From contig NC_081415.1 in assembly GCF_030272615.1 (NCBI RefSeq), forward strand, positions 266,952,425-267,016,424: a stretch of DNA of 64,000 nucleotides, in the 5' to 3' direction. The notes under the pieces were generated by a model that did not search any database, was not told the origin of the DNA, and saw nothing but the letters and a program-made list of their open reading frames with translations. The DNA comes from Cryptomeria japonica (lineage: Eukaryota; Streptophyta; Pinopsida; Cupressales; Cupressaceae). Position numbers and translations under genes: made by a program. Below, piece by piece: positions 45,884 to 58,184 of this stretch; the stretch's first letter is position 1; each line of letters starts with the position of its first letter.

Positions 45884-47094
45884 TATCGCCCATTTCAAAA
45901 TTTTGAAGTTTGATTGATTCAGTTTTTGAATTTTGCATTTAGGGTTTCAGATCTGGTTTATTTTTGGACTAACATTTTTAGATCTAGCTAACAAAGTTGG
46001 TGCAGCTTGTCTTGGAAGCAAAATCGTTTGGTTGAAGGCCCCTATTTTCACAAAGTCTTTTGGGTTTTAAAATTTACCTAACTTGTGTGCTTGCAGGAAG
46101 GGGTGATCATTTGAAACAACCCAAACTACTAACAAATCTTTGTTGCAGGTCCTTGGCAAGGGTTTTTGGATTTTTATTATGTGCCTTGTTTTCATAGACT
46201 AGCAAACACTTCCATTGGTGCACTAAAATTGAATCATTGTCTTTTGTGTCTTGAGCAATAGGCTCTTTTAGTTTAATCTTTAGAGGGCCTGTCTTCCCGT
46301 GTGGTCATTAGGACTACTAGTGAGAAGAGAACGACCCAAGTGGTAGCAAAAGAAAAGCCATCTTCTTCCGAACCACTATAAATAAATGTATTCATGGTGA
46401 AAACTATGAGTAACGTGTGCTGATTAGTTCATACCGACACTATGTCTCCCCATAAACCCATTTGATCAGTTGTAGGGTGTAACCCCTACCGGCTAGGAGC
46501 CTTCTGTATTTATAGAGCTGAAAGTGCCGCATGTATGGTCACACGAGCGGATGCCCTTACTAGCACCTTTTTGTTTTAGAAGCCCAAATCCTTCTAGTTG
46601 TTGGGGCAGGAGGTCGGACCTCTGGTAGTGGCCCACACACATATGTTTCTTAGTAGAGATACAAAGTTCACCATGGGGAGTTTTCATGGGGACTAATGCT
46701 TGGCTGACCCGAGAAGTGAGTGCCAAGGGTGGAGCCAGTGAGGTCAAGCATCTAAGTATCCACTCTGAATAGCCTAGCCTCGGGGGTAAAACCCCATGTG
46801 GGATCAACAACTATTGTCTTGGCTAGCCATAAGAATTGTGCTTGACTTATGTTAAACATTCAAAACATTCAAGACCAAACAACAAAACATTGTGTCTTTT
46901 GTGTCTTCAAGTGTATGCAAAACATTTTCACATCAAACAACACACTTTTCTTGGAGTCATTTTGAGTCTAGACACTTGCAAACATTGGGTCTTCATCAAC
47001 ACTGTGTCCTCTTGTCACGAAAATCAGTCAAACAGTCAGATTTGGTCACAACAAAATAACTTCACAGATTGGAAAAATTGCACAAAATTTGCAG

Positions 47095-47396
47095 AAACGC
47101 GTCTGTGTCGGGCATAATAGCATCTATGTTGTCTAGCCGCGTCTGTGAAGGATAGAATCGCGTCTGTGTTCCGACAGTCAACATTGCATTTGGCAAAGAA
47201 AAAATCTCAGAAGCACGTCTGTGTCGGGAAACCGCGTCTGTGGAGTATACAGGCGCTTCTGTGTCCAGAATTGAAAAAACTGTTACAGTCTAGCAAACAT
47301 AAACAAAAAAATCTCAAAAGCGCGTCTGTGTTAAACAGAGCAGCGTCTATGTCAGGAAACCGCGTCTGTGAAGTATACAGGCACGTTTGTGTCCAG
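47095..47396 (+). repeat. GCGTCTGTGT array B (T10 leader)
   Basis: About eleven copies of the same motif, partly within a 128-bp duplication marked by GTATACAGGC at 47245 and 47373. Small ORFs on both strands across it are repeat artefacts. Confidence 0.85.
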
Positions 47397-47948
47397 AATT
47401 GAAAAACTATTATAGTCCAGCAAACAAACACAGTTAGTTTCAGAATTCTTGAGCTTCCTAGGTCATTTCTCCAAGGTTTCATTTAGCATTCAACCTGTCT
47501 TTGGGTCTCACAAAGTCCACCATTGCTTCACATCTCACTTTACATTCACAATTGTCTAAAATTGAGTCAAAAGGTCACTTGCTTGTCCTCATCATACTTT
47601 ATCAACACACTACATACAACAACACTTTGCTAAGTGGTCCCTCATCAAGGTTTCTTACCTTTGGGTCTCATTTGGTCTTACTTAGAGTCAAGGTCAACTT
47701 ACCTCATCAAGAGAAACTATCCTCTCTTTGGAAGTCACACCTACTCTACTACATACATACTTGGTCTTACACTTTGGACATTGCAAGTACACCTCAAATT
47801 CATTTACATTTCATCCAACTCTTGGTCTTCCATACTCTTTCCATTTTTCATCTAAGTCTTACACATCTTGGTCAATACCTAGTTCATGGTTGAAACCTGT
47901 CTTCAAAAATCTAGGAGAGAAACTAAAGAGGCTCAAGAATCTGCAAAC

Positions 47949-49595
47949 ATGAGTTCTTATGAGTATGACAATGAGCTCTTTTTCAATTCTGATCATACTA
48001 CATTACCTGACATGGATGCTTATAGAAACATTCCAAATGTTGAGAACATGGACACTATAAACAACAATGCTACACATAATGACAATATGGACAACTTTTC
48101 AGTACATTCAGCAGATGTGGAAGAATCCATTATGAATCCCCATTTCAATCGATTGGTTGAGGAAATAATGAGGAGGGATAGACAATACTTTGTACAAATG
48201 ATGGCACAAAGTGGAGCCAAGATACCTCATGATTTTGACATGTCTCAAATAATGGAAAATCAACCTTTGCAACAACCTCACTCTAACATGGATCAAAGGA
48301 GACCTAATAGTGGAGGAAATAGAGGACCACATATGGTACCTAAATCACCATCAGCTTTGCTTCAAAAACCAGAGGTCCCACATACACATGGTCAAACATA
48401 TGATACTCACCTTCGCAGACCATTATGGAAGTCTTATGGAGAAAAATATGCTCAATCACATATCAATGCTAAGGATCAACCACCAAAGCAATGGGATATT
48501 CCAAGGCATGCTCAAAATTTGGACACAAGAAAACCCCGTGTCAAATTTGGGGGCAATACAATAGAACATGACATGCCTATAGAGTATGGTATACATGCAC
48601 AAAATAGATATGGTGTTCCTCAACATGAATCCATACCAAGTGGTACACATATGCAGCATCATTACAGACCTCCTCCATATGAACATGTGTATGATCAATA
48701 TCATCCATATATGCAACATGCTCCTCCTCCAATGGGTACATCAAACACAGGATATGGTCCAAGAAGTCGATCTCCACCCAAGAGCAGTTTGGAACAACAA
48801 ATCAGGGATTTACAAAAGAAAATGGAGGACATAAATACACCGAAGCCAACATACACAATGAGAGACATATGTCCTTATCCATTTGACAAGAGCATTCCAA
48901 TGCCTCCTTTTCCTACACACTTTGTGACGCCTAAATTTGATAAGTATAGAGGAAAAGGGGATCCTAAGGTGCACATAAGACAGTTTTTCACAGCTTGCAT
49001 TGAGGTAGCAGCAGAAGAGACATATTTGATGAGATTATTCCCACAAAGCTTAGGTGATCAAGCTATGGAATGGTTCTCCCAACTTCCACCTGGAATTAAG
49101 TCATGGGGTGACCTAGGAGAGGCATTTATTCAACATTTCTCCTACAACATAGAGACAGACATATCAGTCACTACTTTGTGCAATACTAAACAAAAAGAGG
49201 GAGAATCTTTTGCATCATTTTTACAAAGATGGAGAAATCTAGCCAGCAGATGCTCTTGTGAAATTCCACAAAAACAAATGGTAGAGATGTTCACACAAAA
49301 TGTTAACAAAGACATTGGTTATGACTTAAGGAAAGCTTGTTTTTCCACCTTCAAGGACGTTATTGAAAAAGGCTTAGCGACAAAAAAGGTCCTAATTGAA
49401 CAAGGAGTCATTAAAATATTCAAGGAAAACAAAGATGACTTTAAAGGAAAAGACAAGCCAAGATTTTGGAATAAAAACAAGAATACAGTCAATGATGGTG
49501 TTGTTGATGCCAACACAGTGCGACCCAAATTCATTTTTTCTGGATCAAGTTCTACAAACAATCAGGTGAATACTCAAACAACTTCCAGATCATGA
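47949..49595 (+). pseudogene. T10 gag
   Basis: I choose the ATG at 47949 (MSSYEYDNELFF); an in-frame ATG at 47886 is also possible. The first 290 residues are Asn/His/Pro-rich. The gag domain is near 48920-49400 (FDKYRGKGDPKVHIRQFF, MEWFSQLPPGI, EAFIQHFSY, FASFLQRWRNLASRC). The ORF ends at TGA 49593-49595, probably CGA in the intact form, and the frame continues at once with a gag tail. Gag forms the particle and selects RNA. Confidence 0.9.
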
Positions 49596-51779
49596 AGGAA
49601 GTACACTCCATTGGGAGAACCACTTGAGTCATTTTTCAAGAAGTTAGTGGCAAACAAGGTGATCACAATTCCAGATTTCCCGCCATATGAACCAAAGGTC
49701 AAACCAAATTGGTGGAATGATGATGAGTATTGTGAATTTCATAAGAGCAAGGGTCATAAGATAGGAAATTGTCATCGACTAAAGAACATCATACAAGATC
49801 TCATTGATAGAGGTGATATTGAGATTGAGGGACATTCATCTAATCAAGAACATGAGATGTTTAAGGAACCATTCCCAAAACATGACAAGGGAAAAGCTAA
49901 AGCCACAGATGACCAAACCAACTATACCAGAGCATCTTACAATTATGATTCAACTATTAATCACATCTCGATGGACAATTATGTCTCTACCATTATCATC
50001 AAGGACAAAACCCTTGAGAATTCTACCCAGAGACCCAAGATTGTCTTAAAAGGCATTGGATCTTCTTCCAAACCTACCTCTGAATGTAATGTTACAACCT
50101 GTTGAGGCAAAATCACTTTGCAAGGTGCTCCAACTAAAAACACAGCTTCTTCATCAACCAAACCTGAGTATGACCTTGTAGAACAGCTAGGGAAGACACC
50201 CGCGCTCATCTCCATTCTTGAACTATTGCGCATATCTCCCGCACATAAAGCCATTCTTGAAAAAATCTTGAGAGATACTGTTGTTCCTACTGATCTGAAC
50301 GTGGACCAGTTTCAAGCAATGGTGGGATACCTTTCCATTCCACACTCCCTTACATTCACAGAAGCCGATGACGCCTCTGTAAGTTAGCTGCATAATGCGC
50401 CATTACACATTGAAGCCTTCATACACAAACATCGAATAAAACGAGTCCTGATAGATGGAGGAGCAGGTCTAAACATTTGCACATTAAGCACTATCACACA
50501 ATTGGGATATTCTGATAAAGCTGTGAATTCTACAAACAAGATCACCATCAAGGCATATGATGATGAAGAACGTTCATCCAAGGGTACAGTCATCTTACCT
50601 CTCAGAGTTGGACCAATTACAAAGGATGTGGTCTGTCAAGTCCTGGATTTAAATCTCACATATAATATATTGCTAGGACACCCTTGGATCCATGAAATGA
50701 GGGCAGTCCCATCCACATATCACCAATGCATTAAGTTTCCTCATAATGGAGTGGAAGTAATAGTTAACAGTGATCCTAATCCATTCATATATTGCAATAA
50801 CCTAAAATCAAAGACTAAGACCATCATTCCTAGTAATCGTGAGGCTGTTCCTTCGTCGGCATACATTGATCCTGAGTCATTAAAACCTTCAACATCAAAA
50901 CAAGGTAAGCTTAAAGGCAAGTTTCAAGACAAAGGCATGGGGGAATATACTTTCAATCAGACCATGTACTTAAGACAAGTCATGAGTTCCCCAAAAGAAT
51001 ATGGAAGACCACATCCTAACAAGCAAATCTCCATCATGACGCTCAAATGGGACCCTACTACCTTTCAAAGATGGGGTGAACTAGAAGAGGAAGATTTATA
51101 CCAAATGCTTTTCAGGGACAATGAAGAGGAAACACAAGACCACATCAATCTACCATGTGAGAAATATGGCAAAGGCTTCAAAATTCTACAAAAATTTGGG
51201 TATGATGGAAAAAGCCCTCTGGGGTTACGAAAGGAAGGCATCATTGAACCTTTACAACCTGAATTGACTTTTAAGAAGGAACGCTCGAAAGGACTTGGTT
51301 TCTTAACTTCCAAGATCCACACCCAAAGGACGGAAGAAGCCGTACAAGTCAAAGCTGCCAAAATTCAACAAGAGAATCACTATTCCACAGATTCCAATGA
51401 ATGGGAATGGGGTTCCGACAAGTCTTCCAGTGACTACGAGCTCACCGAGACATTCAGAGAGCTGGGTGAACCCACAGAAGAGGAGGAGTTTTATAACAAA
51501 TTCAGAGTTGGTCAAGAAACAACCCATGAGGAGTCTACACAGTCCTTGTCTCAAGGTTCTATGTTGAAATCACATAGGATGAGAACACCTGTTCCGGAAT
51601 GCGCTACTAGTGATGATAATTTGGATTCGCTCGTGATCGAGACTGATGAGGAGAGTGCCATTGATGACCTCAATGATTACCTTGACATACCTGAATATAA
51701 CCACATCTTCACTCTTAGCCCTGCTAACTTCGAAGACATTAATGGCCTTCCCCTTGTTCACCACCAACTCATTGACTAG
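49596..51779 (+). pseudogene. T10 gag tail, protease and G-patch region
   Basis: It is in the same frame as gag. A CX2HX4HX4C motif (CEFHKSKGHKIGNC) lies near 49731-49775. The aspartic protease contains VLIDGGAGLNI near 50446-50480 and ILLGHPWIHEM near 50668-50700. A G-patch-like glycine pattern (GFKILQKFGYDGKSPLGL, SKGLGF) lies at 51170-51305, then an acidic linker. Stops at 50103 (TGA), 50385 (TAG) and 51777 (TAG) are each explicable as CGA, CAG and TGG changed by a single transition. The order protease, G-patch, RT is as in plant gypsy polyproteins. Confidence 0.85.
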
Positions 51780-53390
51780 GATCATGAAGGACCTGCACAG
51801 TTGGATACATTCCAAAACGATGAAGCTTTTATTGATTATCTAGGCATACGAGACGATCTTCCCCCTGGAGACCATAAAGTGGGATACGCCATAGAACTCA
51901 ATAGCGTGGCATATTTTGGTGAGGGTGTCGGACCTTCCAGTCGCAAAAATGTGAAAATAAGAACAAATCAAGGGACTTATGGCGAAAACCACATTGTGGC
52001 GCTATCTGACCCCAAAAAAGTAAAAAGAAAGGACGTATCTGAGGGTGAAAACCTCTCTGAGGCACCCGAAGATGGAAGGCTCGACATTCTCCCAGCATCA
52101 TATGAGGAAAAATCATCCATGTTGGTAGAGGAGACTATCAAAACAAACATCAGTATAGAAGAGGTTCCACACAACATATTCCTAGCTCAATCATTGACAG
52201 AGTCTGAAAGGTCAAAATTCATAAGTTTCTTCAAAGAGTGACAAATCAACTTCGCCTGGTCATACGCTGATATGCCTGGATTGGATCCAGATTTGGTAAT
52301 GCATCATCTGATAGTCAAACCGGGGGCAAAACCAGTAAAACAGAAATTAAGAAAAATGCATCCACAAGTGGCATTACTAGTCAAAGCAGAACCTGAGAAA
52401 TTACTCGATGTCGGATTCATACACCCAATTGATTATCCTGAATGGATCTCCAACTTGGTACCTGTCAGTAAACCAGATCGCAGCATCAAAATTTGCACAG
52501 ATTTCAAAGACATTAACAAAGCTTGTCCAAAGGATGACTTCCCATTACCAAACATTGACTTGATTGTTGATCTCACAGCAGGTCATGAAATGCTATCATT
52601 AATGGATGGATTCTCTGGTTATAATCAGATAAGGATCACACCTGAGGATCAACACAAAACATCATTTACTTGTCCATGGGGAACTTTCTGCTGGAATGTC
52701 ATGCCTTTCAAGTTAAAGAATACAGGTGCTACATATCAAAGAGCCATGACTACTATCTTTCATGATCTCATGCATGTAACTGTGGAAGATTATGTTGATG
52801 ACCTCTTGGTCAAATCAATAGATAGAAATACACATTTGGACATACTTTCAGTTGCCTTTGATCGGTTGGAAAAATACAAAGTAAGATTAAACCCTAAGAA
52901 ATGTGTCTTTGGAGTAACCTCTAGGAAGCTCCTAGGATTCATTGTATCCAAAAGAGGAATTGAAGTAGATCCAGCAAAAGTCAAAGCTATCTTGGAAATG
53001 CAACCACCAAGAAATATCAGTCAACTTCGATCCTTACAAGGCAGACTGCAGTCCATCCGAAGATTCATAGCACAACTGGCAGATAAGTGTAATCCTTTTC
53101 AACACCTACTACATAAAAACATCAAATTCAAATGGGATGACAACTGTCAACAGGCTTTCCAGACGCTCAAAGATTATCTTCTAAATCCGCCAGTTCTGAT
53201 GCCACCAGTTCCAGATCAACCACTGTTATTATACATTTTAGCTACTCCAATAGCATTGGGGGCACTCTTAGCGCAACAAATTGCTGAAAGAAAGGAAAAA
53301 GCAGTATATTATATTAGTCGCACACTAGTGGGATATGAGCTAAACTACACACCAATTGAGCACGCATGCCTCGTTGTGGTCTTTGCTTCA
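51780..53390 (+). pseudogene. T10 reverse transcriptase and start of RNase H
   Basis: An acidic linker to 52238 ends at TGA 52239. RT starts around 52245 (INFAWSYADMPGLDP) and keeps ICTDFKDINKACPKD, MDGFSGYNQI and YVDDLLVKS (52793-52819). The usual PFGLKNAGATYQR reads PFKLKNTGATYQR. After RT the first RNase H begins near 53220 (LYILATPIALGALL), where Asp of the usual start motif is not evident. The frame breaks at TAG 53391 and TGA 53400. Confidence 0.92.
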
Positions 53391-53393
53391 TAG

Positions 53394-53960
53394 AAATTAT
53401 GACATTACATGCTTACTCATAAAACAAAGTTAGTTGCAAGGATAGATCCGTTGAAATACCTTCTCAATAAGGCAACACTTACTGGGCGACTAGCCAAATG
53501 GGTAATGACACTGAGTGAATTCGACATCAAGTATGTGGACAGAAAAGCAATAAAAGGACAAGCCATTGCAGATCAATTAGCAGATGCTCCCATGATAGAT
53601 GATGTTCCTCTAAGTTTAGAATTTCCAGATGAATCCATTTTGACAATGTCACATGCAAAGCCATGGCAACTATACTTTGACGGCTCATATATACAACATG
53701 GGGCAGGAGCTGGCATCCTCTTTATAACTCCTCAAGGGGATTCTATACCAAAATCATACCGCTTATCATTTCCTTGCACTAACAATATAGCAGAATATGA
53801 GGCATTAACAACAGGATTACGAATTGTAGTTCAATGGAAGATCCAGGAACTTCGTGTTTTTGGGGACTCCCAACTTGTTATCCATCAAGCAACTGGTGAT
53901 TACCAAACAAAAGATGAAAAGTTAATGCCTTATAAACAAATGGTGGATGATCTGAAATAG
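53394..53960 (+). pseudogene. T10 RNase H remainder and second RNase H
   Basis: The rest of the standard RNase H/connection region (LAKWVMTLSEFDIKYVDRK) is followed by a second RNase H from about 53662 (LYFDGSYIQHGAGAGI, NIAEYEALTTGL, FGDSQLVIHQ). It keeps Asp, Glu and Asp metal ligands. A second RNase H after the first is the hallmark of Tat-lineage gypsy elements. The frame ends at TAG 53958 and continues into integrase. Confidence 0.9.
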
Positions 53961-55412
53961 CACTTTACAAAGATAGACTTTGAGCAGATACCAAGAGAGC
54001 AAAATCGCACCGCAGATGCCATGGCTACAATTGCTTCACTGATTGATTTACCTCCAAATGAGACCCGCTATGAGTTCTTGGTGGATAACCTTTTGGTCCC
54101 TTCATATGAGATCATGGCTACTGAGATGATATGCGTTGTCGGTCCCGAATCCCAGTTATATGGTTCCATTTTCACATACCTACGAGACAATACTTTACCT
54201 CCTGATCTATCAAATAACCAACGTCGCACTTTCATTCACCAATCCTCTCGATATGTCATTTTAGCTGATATCCTATACCGACGAGGTCTAGATGGCACTC
54301 TTCTTAGATGTTTAGAAAGCGACGAAGCTCAAATTGCATTATGGGAAGTGCATGAAGGGATATGTGGTCCACATGCTAGTGGTCCTACCTTGGCCAAGAA
54401 ACTCATCAGGACTAGATATTACTGGCCCAATATGGAGAAAGACTCATATCAGTTTGTCAAGAAATGTAAGCAATGTCAAATTCATGGAGATCTCATACAT
54501 GCACCAGCACAGGAACTTCAACCACTTGCGTCTCCTTGGCCCTTTTGTCAGTGGGGGCTCGAACTCATAGGCAAGATTCACCCTCCTTCTTCCAATGGTC
54601 ATAAATTCATTATCACTGCCACAGAGTATTTTACAAAATGGATTGAAGTCGTGCCTCTCACACAAGTTACTGGAAAACAGATTGCTACATTCATCCTCAA
54701 CTATATCATTTGTCGATACGGTATTCCTGTTTCCATTATCACTGATAACGGGCATCCCTTCAAAAATCAGGATGTTCGCGAACTCTGTGACCGCTTCCAT
54801 ATCTCCCATCATTTCTCCACACCATACTACCCCCAAGGTAATGGCCAAGCTGAGGCGTCTAACAAAACAATCCTTAAAATCCTAAAGAAGACAATCGATG
54901 ATGCTGGTCGTAATTGGCATATTCAACTTAATCCTGCACTTTGGGCCTACCACACAAGTGTCCGTACACCTACAAGAGCTACACCCTATTCACTAGTCTA
55001 TGGTTCTGAAGCCATCTTGCCTATTGAGGTCGAGCTACCCTCTTTACGGGTCTCTTTGCAAAACATCATCAGTGATGAAGACTACAGGGTCTCTCGCTTA
55101 CAAGAGCTAGAACTATTGGATGAACGAAGACAAACTGCTTATAGTCATCTCAAAGCTTACCAACAACGAATGAGTCGCAGCTACAATCACAAGGTCAAGC
55201 CTCACACATTTGAGGTAGGTGACTTAGTTCTCAGAGAAAACCCCAAAAATCAGCAAGACAGAGAGAAGAAGGGCAAGTTCGAACCAAATTGGCTTGGTCC
55301 TTACATCATTACAGCAGCATATGGATCTGGTGCATATCAGCTTTCAACTACAGAAGGTGAACCTTTGGAGGATCCTATCAACAGCATGCACCTTCGTAGG
55401 TTTTACACATAG
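53961..55412 (+). pseudogene. T10 integrase
   Basis: Open from 53961 to a natural stop at 55410-55412. The zinc finger (HEGICGPHASG, CKQCQIHG) is at 54350-54480. The catalytic core has ITDNG and NGQAEASNK for the second Asp and the Glu, but the first block reads WGLELIGK where WG-x-D is usual, so the first catalytic Asp is replaced by Glu. The C-terminal region (FEVGDLVLRENP, GPYIITAAYGSGAY) matches a gypsy integrase tail; no chromodomain follows. It would insert the cDNA into the host chromosome in the nucleus. Confidence 0.92.
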
Positions 55413-57069
55413 CTCTTCAGAGTATCCTAATTCAAAAAATACAAAAAAAACAGAAAATTTCAAAAATACAAAAAAAATTATAAAACAAAAAAAAATCGTT
55501 ACTTGGTGAAAACCTGGCAAACAAGCACCTTGTGACACAAAAAACATTGAAAAATCAGAAAAAGTAAAGAGAAATAATTTTGTCCAACGATGAAAACCAC
55601 TTCGGTGGCGCCCTGGGCAAGTACCATGGTGAAAACTGGGTCACCAACGGCATGTGTAGAGACATTGCTCCTCCTCCTTCAGGATTCTCTTTCATCACTT
55701 CACTTTGCACACTCACAACCAATTTGTTCATAATAAACATACCCATTCCCATCATGGCCTGTTATTGATCTACCCAAGATTGGTTAGCCATTCATAATAA
55801 ACCTCCCTTTTCATCCCTTTCCATCCATAATAAATTAGATCCTATCTGTGGCTAAGGCAAATCCTACGTCTAGTAATGGGTGTGGAACTGCGAACATCAC
55901 ATGTTTCGAGGAGTACAGTTTCTTCTAGCTTCCTTCAATCTATCCGCGCACAATCCGCAATAAAGCAACAGTTGCATCACAGATCCACAATAAAGTTTCA
56001 TCTTCTCCGCAATAAAGTATCAGTTTCATGGATTCAGTCAACTTCAGATGAGACACAGCAGCGACAATGGGCTTCAACAAATCAAATCTTTCAACAGACT
56101 CAGACAACAATATGGTTCAGTGCTATCTATCCTTTCTGTGAAAGTAAACATTGTGACCACAATCAAATAAGACTTATACAAGTAACAAGAGACACTAAAC
56201 TTGAGGACTACAGTGGATGTTGGTGTCGAGTCTTGGTTTTCTTTTGATTTTATCTTTTGGTGACATGTCTTTTAGCTTTTCCGGGATGTTTCTGACTAGA
56301 GATTCTATCTCCAGGATGTCTTTGACTAGAAAGGCGAGGATGGGGTATCGTCACCTATTTATATTTGCTGTCTATGGATTGTCTCTTAGTAATGCTATGA
56401 CTTGTCCAAGGATATGAGGACACTGTGAGTCTAGTGTGAATTGGGGCATTCCTTGTTTGTGTTGTCTTATCTCCATGCAAACAGGTACAATGACTTTCTG
56501 GGTCGAACATATGCCTCGATTGTCATATCTACTTGCCATAATAAAGCTCAATGATGATAATGCACAAGAAGCTCTTTCACTTTCATATCTTCTGTCTTCC
56601 ATCCCCCTTTCTTGATTGACTTCCATCGTCCTTCTCGAGTCCGCATAGCCTGCTATCACATGACTGAGTATAATGACACACCAAAAACATTTGCATTTCA
56701 TGTAGCTGCACCTACATTACCACATATAAGCATTTCATACATACATATAGATATCACAACTGCATCACATCCTACACACAACACCTATTAGCACAATTTA
56801 CATTTGCATTATCATATTCATCTGCATTACTTACATTCACATTTGCATCATGCATACACATATAAAACATAAACGAACAAAAAAAAAAAATATTGCATTG
56901 CATCATATACATATTTGCATCCATATCATAAGCATCACATAAGAACATCTCATCACATAGGTACACATGCATATAGCTTCCGCAAAGATGAATCATCTCA
57001 TATATATATATATAAAGTGTCATGATACAATGATGTCAAAATCATATGGCTACAATCACCCATAGGTGT
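55413..57069. other. T10 3' region without a recognised gene
   Basis: A-rich after integrase (55430-55500). Short frames such as 55876-56247 look like chance ORFs with small repeats (CGCAATAAAG three times near 55950-56030). The sequence from 56700 is CA/AT-rich and simple. No domain is seen on either strand before the antisense gene at 57070. Confidence 0.6.
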
Positions 57070-57539
57070 CTACATCATTATACAAAATGGTACAAAACTG
57101 ATACAGAGGAACTCACTGATCACTCCTGCCAAGACTATTGGTAGTGCTAATCCTATCCATGTCATGGTATCCCATGCCACGTGTCCCACCCTCATCTCTA
57201 GTCTTGGATCCTAGAACACTCGTCTAAGGGCATCCCTGTCTCCATCTCGATCGTACAAAATCAGCTCCCCATCAATCGGTATCCGCATAATCCTATATAC
57301 ATCCTCCAGGGTGACTGTCATCTCACCCATCGGCAAATGAAACGTGCACGTCTCAAAGTGCCATCTCTCAGCCAGCGCAGTCAGCAAACCCATGTTTGCC
57401 TGAAACTCAGGCACATACAGCACATGTCTCAAACCCATCTCCTCAATGGTAGCTCTATCCTCGAGCGACAACTCAGGTCGCAACCTCTGCGTTGACAGGA
57501 ATCTCTCTCGTGACTCTAGCATCGGCAAATACTCCTGCA

Positions 57540-57850
57540 GTCAAACAACTCAATCATGTCAGTTATAGTGGCATTCACTGTTTATCACAAAATGCTACCT
57601 TTTTATCTAAATGCATATTGCTATCTATCCTAGTGACACTCACTGTTCATCACAAAGTGTTGCTATTTATCCTAGTGGTACTCCCTGTTAATCACAAAGT
57701 ACTACGTGTGTGACACTCCCTGTTCATCACAAAGTGTTACTCACATTTGCACTCCCTGTTCATCACAAAGTGCTGCTCATCCTCTAGTACTTGTTGTTCA
57801 TCACAAAGTACTCTATCTTGGTACTCACTGTTCATCACAAAGTGCCTTGA
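57540..57850. repeat. GTTCATCACAAAGTG minisatellite in the PMD intron
   Basis: Eight units of TGTTCATCACAAAGTGCT or close variants recur every 25-55 bases, joined by spacers such as ATCCTAGT and CACTCCC. All are in one orientation. Confidence 0.85.
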
Positions 57851-58014
57851 TCTATCCTAGTCTTCCTAGAGGACCTGCTTGAGTGTATCCTCTCAGCAGC
57901 TTATCCAATCGACAGCGTATGTTCATCACAGAACTATTGATTTGACCTAGAAGATGCAAATTCATACTTTCCAAACGCAAACGCACTTGCATGACATAAA
58001 CGCGCTCAAAGACT

Positions 58015-58184
58015 GCACAGACGCGCCTGCCTGACACAGACGTGCCTGCCTAACATAGACGTGCCTATGCTCTGCATAGACGCGCCTCTTTGACATAGAT
58101 GTGCCTTCTTGGCACAAACGCGCCTGAAAAACACAGATGCGCCTTCTTGACACAGACGTGCCTATGCTCTGCGCAGACGCGCCT
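58015..58184 (-). repeat. GCGTCTGTGT array C, inverted relative to arrays A and B
   Basis: Nine units of CACAGACGCGCCT or variants with a period of 18-22 bases. The reverse complement is AGGCGCGTCTGTG, the same motif as in the T10 leader. It lies inside the PMD intron. Confidence 0.87.

Larger units (their letters stand above)
45557..47948 (+). other. T10 leader
   Basis: 2.4 kb between PBS and gag without a convincing ORF. It holds two arrays of GCGTCTGTGT motifs (45646-45883 and 47095-47396), a block near 46440-46810 with mixed sequence, and a roughly 128-bp partial tandem duplication at about 47207-47440. Confidence 0.65.
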
